In this document: positions 7,904 to 16,926 of the stretch, piece by piece | How positions within the stretch are numbered: the stretch's first letter is position 1 | Layout of the letters: each line of letters begins with the position of its first letter | Source of the DNA: Flavihumibacter profundi | GTDB taxonomy: Bacteria; Bacteroidota; Bacteroidia; Chitinophagales; Chitinophagaceae | Assembly (NCBI RefSeq): GCF_020076305.1 | Contig: NZ_JAIQXE010000003.1 | Coordinates: 434,001 to 498,000 of the forward strand | Reading direction: 5' to 3' | Length of the DNA stretch: 64,000 bases | Position numbers and translations under genes: made by a program | The notes under the pieces: generated by a model | The model's input: the letters and a program-made list of their open reading frames with translations, nothing else | Database searches by the model: none | What the model was told of the DNA's origin: nothing

Positions 7904-8494
7904 ATGGCCAAGATCAAAAACAAAAATAACGGCACCAAGAAAGAAGTGATCGTTGAAGCGGCTACCCGGCTATTCCGGGAAAAAGGTTTTAAAGCAGCAT
8001 CGATGCGCGACCTGGCAGAAGCTGTTGGTGTAGAAGCGGCTAGTTTGTATAACCACATTCAGTCAAAAGAAGAATTGTTGCAGGAAATCTGCTTTAAGGT
8101 TGCCAATGAATTCACCCAGAAAGTTGATGAAATTGAAAACAGCGACCTCACCAGTATCCAGAAAGTGGAAGCAATGCTGCGGTTCCATATCAGGCAAATG
8201 TTTCACCACTATGAAATGGTGATCGTTGCAGACCGCGATTGGAAACACCTTTCCGATCCTTATCTTTCTAATTTTCACAGCCAGCGCAGGGTTTACCGGA
8301 AGCGGCTGGCCGGCATCATTGAAAAAGGCATCGCACAAAAAGAAATAAAACCTGTTGATGCACCAACCGTTGTACTAATAATGCTTCACGCTGTTAACGG
8401 TATTGAAAGCTGGCACCGGAGTAAAGAAAAAATCAGTCCTAAACAGCTCGAAGAGAATATGGTGCTGATCATGATTGAAGGACTAAAAGCATAA
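7904..8494 (+). CDS. TetR/AcrR-family regulator, probable repressor of the phenylacetate genes
   Basis: A 196-residue TetR-type repressor. The N-terminal helix-turn-helix spans about residues 10-55 (AATRLFREKGFKAASMRDLAEAVGV, then SLYNHIQSKEELL), and the rest is a helical ligand-binding domain. The in-frame TTG at 7895 lies within the -7 element, so the ATG at 7904 is taken as the start. The stop is 2 bp before paaE, so the two genes are co-transcribed. Phenylacetate clusters in other phyla are often controlled by TetR-family PaaR sensing phenylacetyl-CoA. By position this protein is a likely functional counterpart, which is inference. Confidence 0.88.
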   Translation: MAKIKNKNNGTKKEVIVEAATRLFREKGFKAASMRDLAEAVGVEAASLYNHIQSKEELLQEICFKVANEFTQKVDEIENSDLTSIQKVEAMLRFHIRQMFHHYEMVIVADRDWKHLSDPYLSNFHSQRRVYRKRLAGIIEKGIAQKEIKPVDAPTVVLIMLHAVNGIESWHRSKEKISPKQLEENMVLIMIEGLKA

Positions 8495-8496
8495 TT

Positions 8497-9579
8497 ATGT
8501 CCATCCATTTCCATTCCCTTCTCATTAGTGATATCAGGCGGGAAACCAACGATTGCATATCGGTTGCGTTTGATATTCCTGATGTATTAAAAGATACTTT
8601 TTCCTTTAGGGAAGGTCAGAACATTACGCTACGAATCACAATAAATGGGGAAGAACTGAGGCGATCCTATTCTATATGCAGCTCGCCAGTGGAAAATGAA
8701 TTAAGGGTGGCAATTAAAGCAGTTATGGATGGCCGTTTCTCTGTGTATGCAAATCAAACACTTAAAAAAGGTGACCGAATTGATGCGCTTCCGCCTACCG
8801 GAAAATTCCATATCCATTTAGATTCGTTACACAAAAAACAATATGTCGCCTTTGCCGCAGGCAGTGGAATAACTCCCATAATTTCGATCATTAAAACAGT
8901 ATTGGCCACTGAGCCCCTTAGCGAATTCACCCTGGTATATGGTAACCGCAACAGGACTTCCATCATTTTCAGGGAAGATCTTGAAGCGCTTAAAAACAAA
9001 TACATGAACCGCTTCAGGGTCATCCATATTTTAAGCCGGGAAATCACCGATGCGCCAATCAATTATGGCCGTATTACCGCCGATAAATGTGAGCAACTGG
9101 GTACCGCTTTGATCAACTGGAATAATACTGATCATTTCTTTTTATGTGGCCCCGAGGAAATGATTTTTACTGTGCGCGATTTCCTCTTGTTGCATGGTGT
9201 GGAAAGTACAAATATTCATTTTGAATTGTTTACCACTCCCGGGCAAAAAGTAAGTGAACGCGAAAAATCAATCAACGCTACAAAAGAACTGGGGCCTGTT
9301 GCCTCTGTAACAGTGAAGCTAGATGGCATCGCTTTCCAATTTGACCTTCCCTACCACGGCAGCAGCATATTGGATGCAGCTTTAAAGCAGGGTGCAGATC
9401 TCCCCTATGCCTGCAAAGGCGGGGTTTGCTCTACCTGTAAGGCAAAGCTGGTGCTTGGCAAAGTGGATATGGACCAGAACTATGCCCTTGAACCCGATGA
9501 AATTGCAGCAGGGTATATACTCACCTGCCAGTCGCACCCGAGAAACCCTGAATTAGTGGTGGATTATGACATGAGATAA
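8497..9579 (+). CDS. paaE: Phenylacetyl-CoA epoxidase reductase subunit PaaE
   Basis: PaaE passes electrons from NADPH to the di-iron oxygenase PaaA. The 360-residue protein has an FAD-binding ferredoxin-reductase domain (about 8-100, with RRSYSICSSP), an NAD(P)-binding domain (about 110-235, AAGSGITPIISI, and the CGPEEM motif), and a C-terminal plant-type 2Fe-2S ferredoxin. The cluster ligands are C306, C311, C314 and C344. It is separated from paaABCD by 86 bp that hold a promoter, so here the reductase is in an operon with the regulator and not with the oxygenase. Confidence 0.94.
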   Translation: MSIHFHSLLISDIRRETNDCISVAFDIPDVLKDTFSFREGQNITLRITINGEELRRSYSICSSPVENELRVAIKAVMDGRFSVYANQTLKKGDRIDALPPTGKFHIHLDSLHKKQYVAFAAGSGITPIISIIKTVLATEPLSEFTLVYGNRNRTSIIFREDLEALKNKYMNRFRVIHILSREITDAPINYGRITADKCEQLGTALINWNNTDHFFLCGPEEMIFTVRDFLLLHGVESTNIHFELFTTPGQKVSEREKSINATKELGPVASVTVKLDGIAFQFDLPYHGSSILDAALKQGADLPYACKGGVCSTCKAKLVLGKVDMDQNYALEPDEIAAGYILTCQSHPRNPELVVDYDMR

Positions 9580-9619
9580 TACCAAAACAAGGACTGTAGC
9601 GACTTGGCGTCCTAAAATA

Positions 9620-9661
9620 CTAACATTTGTTAGCTAAATATTGGTGTATTAATTACATTTG
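9620..9661 (+). promoter_or_regulatory. paaA promoter with operator-like inverted repeat
   Basis: CTAACATTTGTTAG (9620-9633) is a perfect CTAAC-N4-GTTAG inverted repeat. TACATTTG at 9654-9661 is an exact -7 match ending 4 bp before the paaA ATG. The repeat covers the expected -33 region. The same half-site occurs in the tetR promoter, which suggests that the TetR protein controls both. Confidence 0.55.
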
Positions 9662-9665
9662 AAAG

Positions 9666-10625
9666 ATGAATACCAAGTTGAATGATTTGAACCCGGAATT
9701 ACAATTCCAGGAAAAAATTGACAAGGAAATCAGGGTTGAACCGAAGGACTGGATGCCGGAAAGGTATCGCCAGGCCCTGGTCCGGCAGATTTCACAACAC
9801 GCTCACAGCGAAATAGTAGGGATGTTGCCGGAAGGTAATTGGATCACAAGAGCACCTTCTTTAAAACGAAAAGCTACCCTTATAGCGAAAGTGCAGGATG
9901 AAGCCGGGCATGGCCTCTATTTGTACAGTGCCGCAGAAACCCTTGGCATCAGTCGCGATGAAATGATCAACCAGCTTCATTCTGGTAAAGCCAAATATTC
10001 TTCCATTTTTAATTACCCAACACTAAGCTGGGCAGATATCGGCGCAATTGGATGGCTTGTTGATGGCGCTGCAATTATGAACCAGGTGCCTTTATGCAGG
10101 GCATCTTATGGTCCCTATGCCAGGGCAATGGTGCGCATATGCAAAGAAGAAAGTTTTCACCAACGGCAGGGCTATGAAATATTGTTAACCTTAAGCATTG
10201 GAACCGAAGCACAACGGCGAATGTGCCAGGATGCCATCAACCGCTGGTGGTGGCCAAGTATCATGATGTTCGGACCGGCTGATGAAGCCTCACCACATAC
10301 TGCACAAAGCATGCAATGGAAGATTAAACGGTTTACCAATGATGAATTGCGGCAGAAATTTGTGGATGTCTGCGCAGGGCAGGTAAAATTTTTAGGAATG
10401 ACCCTACCGGACAAAGATTTAAAATGGGATGAAGTTTCCGGGCATTACAAATTCGGGGCAATCAATTGGGAAGAATTCTGGAATGTAATCAATGGAAACG
10501 GGCCCTGCAATAAAGAAAGACTGGACGCCCGGGTTAATGCCCACAATGAAGGTGCCTGGGTGCGGGAAGCTGCATTAGCTTTCGCGGATAAACAAAAAAA
10601 GAGGCATGAAAAAGCAATTGCATAA
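9666..10625 (+). CDS. paaA: Phenylacetyl-CoA 1,2-epoxidase catalytic subunit PaaA
   Basis: PaaA is the di-iron oxygenase subunit that inserts oxygen into the aromatic ring of phenylacetyl-CoA. The 319-residue length matches the family. Ferritin-like iron ligands are visible in [10 protein letters not shown] (E49), QDEAGHG (E79, H82) and EESFHQRQ (E161 or E162, H165). The start lies 4 bp after an exact -7 element, so the mRNA would be nearly leaderless. It is the first gene of a tight paaA-paaB-paaC-paaD run. Confidence 0.97.
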   Translation: MNTKLNDLNPELQFQEKIDKEIRVEPKDWMPERYRQALVRQISQHAHSEIVGMLPEGNWITRAPSLKRKATLIAKVQDEAGHGLYLYSAAETLGISRDEMINQLHSGKAKYSSIFNYPTLSWADIGAIGWLVDGAAIMNQVPLCRASYGPYARAMVRICKEESFHQRQGYEILLTLSIGTEAQRRMCQDAINRWWWPSIMMFGPADEASPHTAQSMQWKIKRFTNDELRQKFVDVCAGQVKFLGMTLPDKDLKWDEVSGHYKFGAINWEEFWNVINGNGPCNKERLDARVNAHNEGAWVREAALAFADKQKKRHEKAIA

Positions 10626-10653
10626 TTTTTTTAATTGATCATTCAGTATTAGT

Positions 10654-11022
10654 ATGAAAAATTATTTACAACATTATAAATATGGCGATTACGGTGATAG
10701 TGAAAGGTCCAAATCGGCAGAAACGGATACTGCAACAAAAAATACAGATTGGCCCCTCTGGGAAGTTTTCATCCGGAGTAAACAGGGCATGGACCATAAA
10801 CATGTTGGCAGTCTTCATGCCGCTGATGCACAAATGGCTATTGAAAATGCCCGTGATGTATACACACGCAGGCAGGAAGGCGTAAGCATTTGGGTTGTTG
10901 AGAGCAAATATATGCATGCGTCGAACCCCGATGAAGCTGCGAGCCTTTATGACCCTGCAAATGATAAGGTCTACCGCCATCCCACGTTCTATGATTTGCC
11001 CGACGAATTGAAACATATGTAA
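10654..11022 (+). CDS. paaB: Phenylacetyl-CoA epoxidase subunit PaaB
   Basis: A 122-residue small subunit of the PaaABCE complex, thought to bridge PaaA-PaaC assemblies. Recognisable family segments are W-P-L-W-E-V-F-I-R-S-K-Q-G, HKHVGSLHAADAQMAIENARDVYTRR and EGVSIWVVESK. It starts 28 bp after paaA, and its stop codon is immediately followed by the paaC ATG, consistent with translational coupling. It has a slightly extended N-terminus compared with enterobacterial PaaB. Confidence 0.95.
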   Translation: MKNYLQHYKYGDYGDSERSKSAETDTATKNTDWPLWEVFIRSKQGMDHKHVGSLHAADAQMAIENARDVYTRRQEGVSIWVVESKYMHASNPDEAASLYDPANDKVYRHPTFYDLPDELKHM

Positions 11023-11832
11023 ATGAACTCCTCTTTATTTTTATATACATTGCACCTGGCAGACAATGCTTTGATAACAGGTCACCGCAACAGCGAATGG
11101 ACCGGTCACGGACCTGTGCTGGAGCAGGATATCGCGATTTCAAATATTGCACTGGACCTTATTGGGCAAGCCAGGAATTTATACCAGTATTCAGCCAGAA
11201 TCTTCAATGATAATATATCTGACTGTAAGCGCCTGATAAGCTCACCTGCATTTTTAGCCGTTATTGGCGATATCGATGAAGACGACCTTGCCTACCTGCG
11301 TGATACTAATGAATATTATAACCTGCTGTTGGCAGAGCAAACCAATGGCGACTGGGCAAAGACAATCCTTAGGCAATTTTTCTTCAGCGTTTACCAGCAA
11401 CTGTTATATGGCAATCTTTTAAAAAGCAAAGACGCGCATTTATCTGCCATCGCAGAAAAAGCATTGAAGGAAGTTAATTACCACGTGCGGTGGAGTGGTG
11501 AATGGGTGATCAGGCTGGGTGATGGAACTGCTGAAAGTAACCGCAGAATGGTGGAAGCATTGGATAACCTGTGGATGTATTCAGGCGAATTGTTTTTGAG
11601 CAGCCCATATGAAAATGAATTAGCTACCGAAGGCATTGCTGCCGATCTGGAAACTCTGAAAGACACCTGGTTAAATAAAATCCAGGAAACGTTTGATAAG
11701 GCAAACCTTCAAATACCTCCCCCTGGCTGGATGCAGCAGGGCGGGAAAACGGGGAAACACACTGAACACCTGGGTTTTTTATTAGCTGAAATGCAATTTT
11801 TACAAAGAGCCTATCCGAATAGCGAATGGTAA
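11023..11832 (+). CDS. paaC: Phenylacetyl-CoA epoxidase structural subunit PaaC
   Basis: PaaC is the ferritin-like structural partner of PaaA. The 269-residue protein shows the family's DNALITGHRNSEWTGHGP, DIAISNIALDLIGQAR and KEVNYHVRWSGEWVIRLGDGTAES segments. It abuts paaB with no gap and its end overlaps the paaD start by 7 nt, so the four genes form one translationally coupled operon. Confidence 0.96.
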   Translation: MNSSLFLYTLHLADNALITGHRNSEWTGHGPVLEQDIAISNIALDLIGQARNLYQYSARIFNDNISDCKRLISSPAFLAVIGDIDEDDLAYLRDTNEYYNLLLAEQTNGDWAKTILRQFFFSVYQQLLYGNLLKSKDAHLSAIAEKALKEVNYHVRWSGEWVIRLGDGTAESNRRMVEALDNLWMYSGELFLSSPYENELATEGIAADLETLKDTWLNKIQETFDKANLQIPPPGWMQQGGKTGKHTEHLGFLLAEMQFLQRAYPNSEW

Positions 11833-12347
11833 ACTACAATTTAAATAATACAAATATACCGGATGAGGAAGCAAAAGTATGGCAGCTACTGGATGAGGTT
11901 TCAGACCCTGAAGTGCCCATTTTATCAGTCATCGACCTGGGCATCGTAAGAGAGATAAATATTCAGGATAAGGCAGTTGAAGTGGTAATAACACCAACCT
12001 ATTCCGGCTGCCCGGCAATGGATGTAATTACAATGCAAATCAAAATGCAATTACTTGGTCATGGATATGGTCCGGTAACCACCAGGACTATTTTATCTCC
12101 GGCCTGGACAACTGAATGGATGACGCAGGCGGGTAAAGATAAACTCAAGGCATATGGCATTGCGCCCCCGAACCCGAAGCAACAGGTATGTACCCCGGAA
12201 TATTTTCAAAGAGAGGAATCGGTTCAATGCCCGCACTGCCACTCTTATCATACAACAATGATCAGTGAATTTGGGTCAACTGCCTGTAAATCGCTATACC
12301 GTTGCCTTGACTGCCAGGAACCTTTTGATTATTTTAAATGTCATTGA
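11826..12347 (+). CDS. paaD: Phenylacetate epoxidase accessory protein PaaD (MIP18/DUF59 family)
   Basis: A 173-residue protein with an N-terminal MIP18/SufT-type domain (about 15-110; DPEVPILSVIDLGIVR, TPTYSGCPAMDVI) and a C-terminal zinc-ribbon (CPHCHS ... C-x-D-C). PaaD is needed for maturation of the epoxidase metal centre. The ATG overlaps the end of paaC. Its last 7 nt overlap the stop region of a convergent membrane-protein gene, which probably marks the end of the operon. Confidence 0.94.
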   Translation: MVNYNLNNTNIPDEEAKVWQLLDEVSDPEVPILSVIDLGIVREINIQDKAVEVVITPTYSGCPAMDVITMQIKMQLLGHGYGPVTTRTILSPAWTTEWMTQAGKDKLKAYGIAPPNPKQQVCTPEYFQREESVQCPHCHSYHTTMISEFGSTACKSLYRCLDCQEPFDYFKCH

Positions 12348-13792
12348 ACATTACCTAAGCGCATTAATATACAATTAGTGACAGGCAATTTTTCCTGAAC
12401 CGTAAATTGATAACCGCTATTCCTGATACCAGAAGTATCCACTGGAGGAAAGAACGCGGCATACTCACACCCTTTCATTTTTTCAATCACCAATGGCAGT
12501 AAATGCCTGCTTTCAAGCTGGCTAATGGTTGATATTTCAAAACTGAACAACTGTGGATATGCATGGGAGTAATAATTCCTGTATATATTCATATACACAG
12601 GATCCATATATACTTTCTTTGCTTTCTTCCGGTGAAAATATTCATATACTTCTTTTACCTCGGCATTGAATTTCCAATCATAATGATAATGTAGTTCAGA
12701 CTTTGTAGATGCCATTAACAGAAATCCGGAAATAAGAAGAATAGAAAAGGCATTACCCAATAAATTCAACCCCGGCCTTTGTGCCAGGAGTTCATCCCAT
12801 TGAAATAATAAAGTCAGCACCATCATCGGATAAATAATAAGCGCAGTCCGCTCAGATAAATAAGGAGTATTCAATAAAAGGTGGAAAACAATATTAAGCA
12901 ATAGAAAAATGGCAATTAAACATGTAAAAAGATCATTGGCAATTATCTTTCTCAGTTTTACCAAATTAACAATTACCTGAATGGCACCCGCCGAAATAAA
13001 TAAAACAAGCCCGTAACTAATTAAACGTATGGTTTCCAGGCTTGCAGATCCATATAAGCTTGCGTTTACAACCGAACCAATAATTGATTCAATCAAGTTC
13101 GATTGATGTCCAAATTCAAGATCTCCTGAATAGAATTTAATAAAAAGCAAACTACTAATTGTAAATGCAACTGTTCCGGCACAAAAAAATACCCAGCGTT
13201 TGAAAGGTATATTAAAAACCGGCCGGATATTTCCATTAATAGCATGTTGAAGGAGAAATAACAATCCAAGTGCCAGGAAATTATAAAAGCTACTGAAATT
13301 TGCCAGCAATGCGAAGCTGGCCCAAAGGAAGGGCAATTGCCAATTCCCGATACTCCAATTTTGCTCTTTTACCAGGCAATAGGCATGATACAATGACATC
13401 ATAGAAAATGCGATCATCATTCCATATCCACGTGCAACAGAAAAAAAATCAAGCAAATAGGGGTTCAGTACCAGGGCTGATAGAAGAGCCAATCCTGCCA
13501 ATTTATTATTCAGTTTGTTACTTAATTTAAAAGCGGCATAACCATAAACCGGCCAGGCTAAAACTGAAAACAGCCTCAATTTCCAGGGATCATCGCCGAG
13601 TAGTAACCCAAACCATATACCCAGGGAATTTAGCCAATGGGTATTGGCTGTTCCAGGCATTGCCCGAAAATAATGTGTCTTAATAAGGAAGTAAGAATAG
13701 CCTTCATCATTAGTGAATTGAAGATAGTATGACTTCATTATTATAAACACCCAGGCTACAAGGATTAGTACAATTTTCAGGGCCCTAAGCAT
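12341..13792 (-). CDS. Polytopic membrane protein, GT-C glycosyltransferase-like
   Basis: A 483-residue integral membrane protein with roughly ten hydrophobic segments from the N-terminus to about residue 365 and a soluble C-terminal domain of about 115 residues. The first extracytoplasmic loop contains FTNDEGYSY, which resembles the acidic catalytic loop of GT-C (ArnT/PMT/GT39-like) enzymes that use lipid-linked sugars. Family placement is tentative. It sits on the opposite strand between paaD and paaG, splitting the phenylacetate genes, and has no visible functional link to them. It may be a later insertion into the cluster. Confidence 0.6.
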   Translation of the reverse strand: MLRALKIVLILVAWVFIIMKSYYLQFTNDEGYSYFLIKTHYFRAMPGTANTHWLNSLGIWFGLLLGDDPWKLRLFSVLAWPVYGYAAFKLSNKLNNKLAGLALLSALVLNPYLLDFFSVARGYGMMIAFSMMSLYHAYCLVKEQNWSIGNWQLPFLWASFALLANFSSFYNFLALGLLFLLQHAINGNIRPVFNIPFKRWVFFCAGTVAFTISSLLFIKFYSGDLEFGHQSNLIESIIGSVVNASLYGSASLETIRLISYGLVLFISAGAIQVIVNLVKLRKIIANDLFTCLIAIFLLLNIVFHLLLNTPYLSERTALIIYPMMVLTLLFQWDELLAQRPGLNLLGNAFSILLISGFLLMASTKSELHYHYDWKFNAEVKEVYEYFHRKKAKKVYMDPVYMNIYRNYYSHAYPQLFSFEISTISQLESRHLLPLVIEKMKGCEYAAFFPPVDTSGIRNSGYQFTVQEKLPVTNCILMRLGNVQ

Positions 13793-13842
13793 AAGATGGA
13801 AATAATCAATAGGTTTGTGAATATAATCACATTTCTACTACA

Positions 13843-14619
13843 ATGGAACCCTCTATTCGGCTGTCAATTGAGCATTCTATAGCTGTCATTTTGCTCAACA
13901 GGCCCGACAAACTCAACTCTTTCAACCGTGAAATGGCGCTTTTATTGCAGGATACGCTTCGCCAATGCAAATCAGATGAAGTTCGGTGTGTTTTGATAAC
14001 AGGTGCTGGCAAAGGATTCTGTGCCGGGCAGGACCTTTCAGAAATTGTTGACCCGGATGGCCCGGGTATGGCCCGGATCCTGGCTGAACACTATAACCCG
14101 ATTGTTGTGGCTATCCGCGATTTAAAAAAACCGGTTGTAGCTGCGGTAAATGGCGTAGCTGCCGGCGCAGGTGCAAACCTGGCACTTTGCTGCGATATAG
14201 TGCTGGCAACTAAATCTGCATCGTTTATACAAGCCTTTTCTAAAATCGGATTGATTCCGGACAGTGGCGGAACATTTTTTTTGCCACGCCTAATTGGTTC
14301 ACAAAAAGCCAGTGCACTTATGATGCTTGGAGATAAGATTTCGGCTGAAGATGCTGAACGGATGGGAATGATCTATAAATATTTTGAAGATAGTGTGTTC
14401 CGGGATGAAGTTGAAAAAATAACAAAAACCCTGTCTAATTTGCCAACTACCGGACTGGCATATACGAAAAAAGCACTACAGTTATCCGAGTCTAATACGC
14501 TTTTGGAGCAACTCGGCAATGAAGACAAATTGCAGCAAAAAGCAGCATCAACGGAGGACTTCAGAGAGGGTGTGCAGGCTTTCCTGGAAAAAAGGCCCCC
14601 CGCATTTAAAGGAAAATAA
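13843..14619 (+). CDS. paaG: Enoyl-CoA hydratase/isomerase PaaG (ring-1,2-epoxyphenylacetyl-CoA isomerase)
   Basis: A 258-residue crotonase-fold protein. PaaG converts the ring epoxide to the oxepin form. Oxyanion-hole segments are GKGFCAGQDLSE (about 57-68) and VNGVAAGAGANLAL. AFSKIGLIPDSGGTFFLPRL contains the acidic residue D140 in the position used by PaaG isomerases, where typical hydratases carry glutamate. The C-terminal TEDFREGVQAFLEKR is standard. It begins a second plus-strand run (paaG-paaI-paaY), 3 bp before paaI. A paaF-type hydratase is not seen. Confidence 0.9.
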   Translation: MEPSIRLSIEHSIAVILLNRPDKLNSFNREMALLLQDTLRQCKSDEVRCVLITGAGKGFCAGQDLSEIVDPDGPGMARILAEHYNPIVVAIRDLKKPVVAAVNGVAAGAGANLALCCDIVLATKSASFIQAFSKIGLIPDSGGTFFLPRLIGSQKASALMMLGDKISAEDAERMGMIYKYFEDSVFRDEVEKITKTLSNLPTTGLAYTKKALQLSESNTLLEQLGNEDKLQQKAASTEDFREGVQAFLEKRPPAFKGK

Positions 14620-14622
14620 AAT

Positions 14623-15054
14623 ATGCAAAATAATAAATCGCAGCTCAACCAGCAGGTAGTTGATCATATGATACAACAAGACGCTTTTAGCCAATGGCTG
14701 GGAGTAGAAGTACTGGAAGTACGCGAAGGATACAGCAGGATTAAGATGCAGGTCCGCGAAGAAATGGTGAATGGTTTTGGAATTGCGCATGGTGGTATTT
14801 CATTTTCACTGGCTGATAGTGCATTTGCGTTCGCCTGTAATAATCGTAACAACTTATCAGTTGCATTAGATGTTGCCATCTCTTTCATCAAAGCCGTCCA
14901 TTCAGGTGACACACTTTGGGCTGAAGCAAAAGAAATACACAATGGAAGAAGCACCGGTGTTTACCTTATAACTGTCATAAATCAACTTAACGAAGAAGTG
15001 GCCCTGTTCAAAGGAACCTGCTTCAGGACCGGAAAGAACCTAATTAATAAATGA
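14623..15054 (+). CDS. paaI: Hotdog-fold thioesterase PaaI
   Basis: A 143-residue hotdog thioesterase of the PaaI family, which hydrolyses hydroxylated phenylacetyl-CoA that would otherwise trap CoA. The active-site region reads NGFGIAHGGISFSLADSAFAFACN, with N50, H56 and D65 as likely catalytic residues. It begins 3 bp after the paaG stop and is surely co-transcribed with it. Confidence 0.92.
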   Translation: MQNNKSQLNQQVVDHMIQQDAFSQWLGVEVLEVREGYSRIKMQVREEMVNGFGIAHGGISFSLADSAFAFACNNRNNLSVALDVAISFIKAVHSGDTLWAEAKEIHNGRSTGVYLITVINQLNEEVALFKGTCFRTGKNLINK

Positions 15055-15107
15055 CCGGGCGCGAATTGTTATTGAATCAACGTTAGATTAAGTTAAAAGT
15101 TTATACT

Positions 15108-15713
15108 ATGATATATTCTTTCAAAGGATTTATTCCTGTAATTCATCCCGGATCATTTGTACATCCTCAAGCCTGTATTACAGGAAATGTAATCATTGGA
15201 AAGAATTGTTATGTTGGTCCGGGTGCCGCACTACGTGGCGACTGGGGCGGAATCGTATTGGAGGATGGTTGTAATGTTCAGGAAAATTGTACCATACATA
15301 TGTTTCCCGGCATAACAGTAACCTTGCAGGCCGGGGCACATATCGGACATGGCGCAATCATTCATGGGGCGCAGATCGGTCGAAATTGCCTTGTCGGGAT
15401 GAATAGTGTGATTATGGATCACGTTGAAATTGGTGAAGAATGTATTGTTGGTGCCCTGAGCTTAATAAAAGAGGGAGAAAAATTTCCGCGACGAAGCCTG
15501 GTATTGGGCAACCCGGCCAGGGTAGTGAAATCGGTTAGTGATGAAATGATGGACTGGAAATCGCGGGGAACCGCATTATACCAGGCCCTCCCTGCCGAAA
15601 TGCACGAATTCTGTGTAGCCTGCGAACCACTTTCTGAATTACCCCAAAGCAGGCCATCACAGGAGGTTTTATACGAAACCTGGAACAAGGTCAACCGAAC
15701 AAAGCCAGCCTAA
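15108..15713 (+). CDS. paaY: Hexapeptide-repeat protein PaaY (gamma-carbonic-anhydrase-like thioesterase)
   Basis: A 201-residue left-handed beta-helix protein built from hexapeptide repeats between about residues 12 and 125. Zinc-ligand histidines are expected in TIHMFPG and AHIGHGAIIHGA. In phenylacetate clusters PaaY acts with PaaI as a thioesterase that removes inhibitory ring-opened CoA adducts. It lies 53 bp after paaI. The C-terminal 45 residues extend past the helix as in other PaaY proteins. A general carbonic-anhydrase-like role cannot be excluded. Confidence 0.88.
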   Translation: MIYSFKGFIPVIHPGSFVHPQACITGNVIIGKNCYVGPGAALRGDWGGIVLEDGCNVQENCTIHMFPGITVTLQAGAHIGHGAIIHGAQIGRNCLVGMNSVIMDHVEIGEECIVGALSLIKEGEKFPRRSLVLGNPARVVKSVSDEMMDWKSRGTALYQALPAEMHEFCVACEPLSELPQSRPSQEVLYETWNKVNRTKPA

Positions 15714-15755
15714 TTAGCAAATTGGGTTACCTTCGCCACTTAATTGTGTTCAATA

Positions 15756-16760
15756 GTGTCAGAGAAATCGAATTTTGTAGACCAGATCAAGATATTTTGC
15801 CGTAGCGGCCATGGCGGAGCAGGTTGCAAGCATTTTATGCGTACCAAGTTCAATGCCAAAGCAGGCCCGGATGGAGGTGATGGTGGCCGGGGCGCACATA
15901 TTATCCTTCGCGGTAATAAGAACCTTTGGACCCTACTGCACTTGCGTTACCATAAAAATATTCTGGCAGAAAATGGCGAAAGTGGCAGTGGCAATAACAG
16001 TTCAGGCAGAAGCGGTAAAGATATTTATATTGACGTACCACTTGGCACCATTGCCTATGATGAAGCAACCGGGAACAAAGAAGCTGAGATTCTTGAAGAT
16101 GGTCAGGAAATAATATTTATGCAGGGCGGTCGCGGCGGATTGGGAAACGCCCGTTTTGCTACACCAACCAACCAGGCCCCGGAACATTCGCAACCTGGCG
16201 AACCCGGAGTTGAAGGCTTTAAAATACTGGAACTGAAAGTACTTGCGGATGTTGGTTTGGTGGGATTTCCCAATGCCGGCAAATCAACCCTGCTGAGTGT
16301 GCTCACTGCAGCAAAACCAAAGATCGCAGACTATGCTTTTACAACCATAAACCCACAATTGGGCATGGTGGAATACCGCAATGGCAAGTCTTTTTGTATT
16401 GCAGATTTACCCGGCATCATAGAAGGTGCTGCTGAAGGTAAAGGGCTGGGCCATCGATTTCTTCGTCATATTGAAAGAAATTCCATTTTGTTATTCCTTA
16501 TACCGGCTGATAGCAAAGATCACCGGAAAGAATTTGAGATCCTGAAAAATGAACTTCAGGAATACAATCCCGAAATGTTGCAGAAAGACTTTGTGATTGC
16601 TATCAGCAAAAGTGATATGCTGGATAATGAACTAAAGGAAGCCATTGAAAAGGAATTGCCCTCAAACATTCCACACATTTTTATTTCTTCAGTTACCCAA
16701 AAGGGATTGCCGGAATTGAAAGACCTTCTTTGGAAAGTACTGAACCAAACTTCCGAATAA
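15756..16760 (+). CDS. obgE: GTPase Obg/CgtA
   Basis: An Obg-type GTPase acting in late 50S ribosome assembly and stress signalling. The N-terminal Obg fold spans about residues 5-160 with the glycine-rich segments [26 protein letters not shown] and [12 protein letters not shown]. The G domain follows with G1 [10 protein letters not shown]3 DLPGIIEGA and G4 SKSD. The frame is open from a TTG at 15744, but the GTG at 15756 gives the expected N-terminus ([13 protein letters not shown]) and 334 residues. There is no long C-terminal extension. Confidence 0.95.
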   Translation: MSEKSNFVDQIKIFCRSGHGGAGCKHFMRTKFNAKAGPDGGDGGRGAHIILRGNKNLWTLLHLRYHKNILAENGESGSGNNSSGRSGKDIYIDVPLGTIAYDEATGNKEAEILEDGQEIIFMQGGRGGLGNARFATPTNQAPEHSQPGEPGVEGFKILELKVLADVGLVGFPNAGKSTLLSVLTAAKPKIADYAFTTINPQLGMVEYRNGKSFCIADLPGIIEGAAEGKGLGHRFLRHIERNSILLFLIPADSKDHRKEFEILKNELQEYNPEMLQKDFVIAISKSDMLDNELKEAIEKELPSNIPHIFISSVTQKGLPELKDLLWKVLNQTSE

Positions 16761-16926
16761 AGCACCGCTTATGGTAACCGGTCAATTTTTTTAAGTGACC
16801 CACTTCGGAAATAACCATTGATCCAGATTTTCGCTAAACTGCTTCAGTGCTTCTGGTCCTCCATCCCAGGTTACAAGAGCTATTAGAGCAAGGCACTGCT
16901 CTACGGGAGGAAAAATCGGTTGGGGA

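Noticed and set aside
9588-9615. AGGAC/GTCCT repeat after paaE as a terminator
   Set aside because: The arms are 5 bp with a 14-nt loop and no T tract follows.
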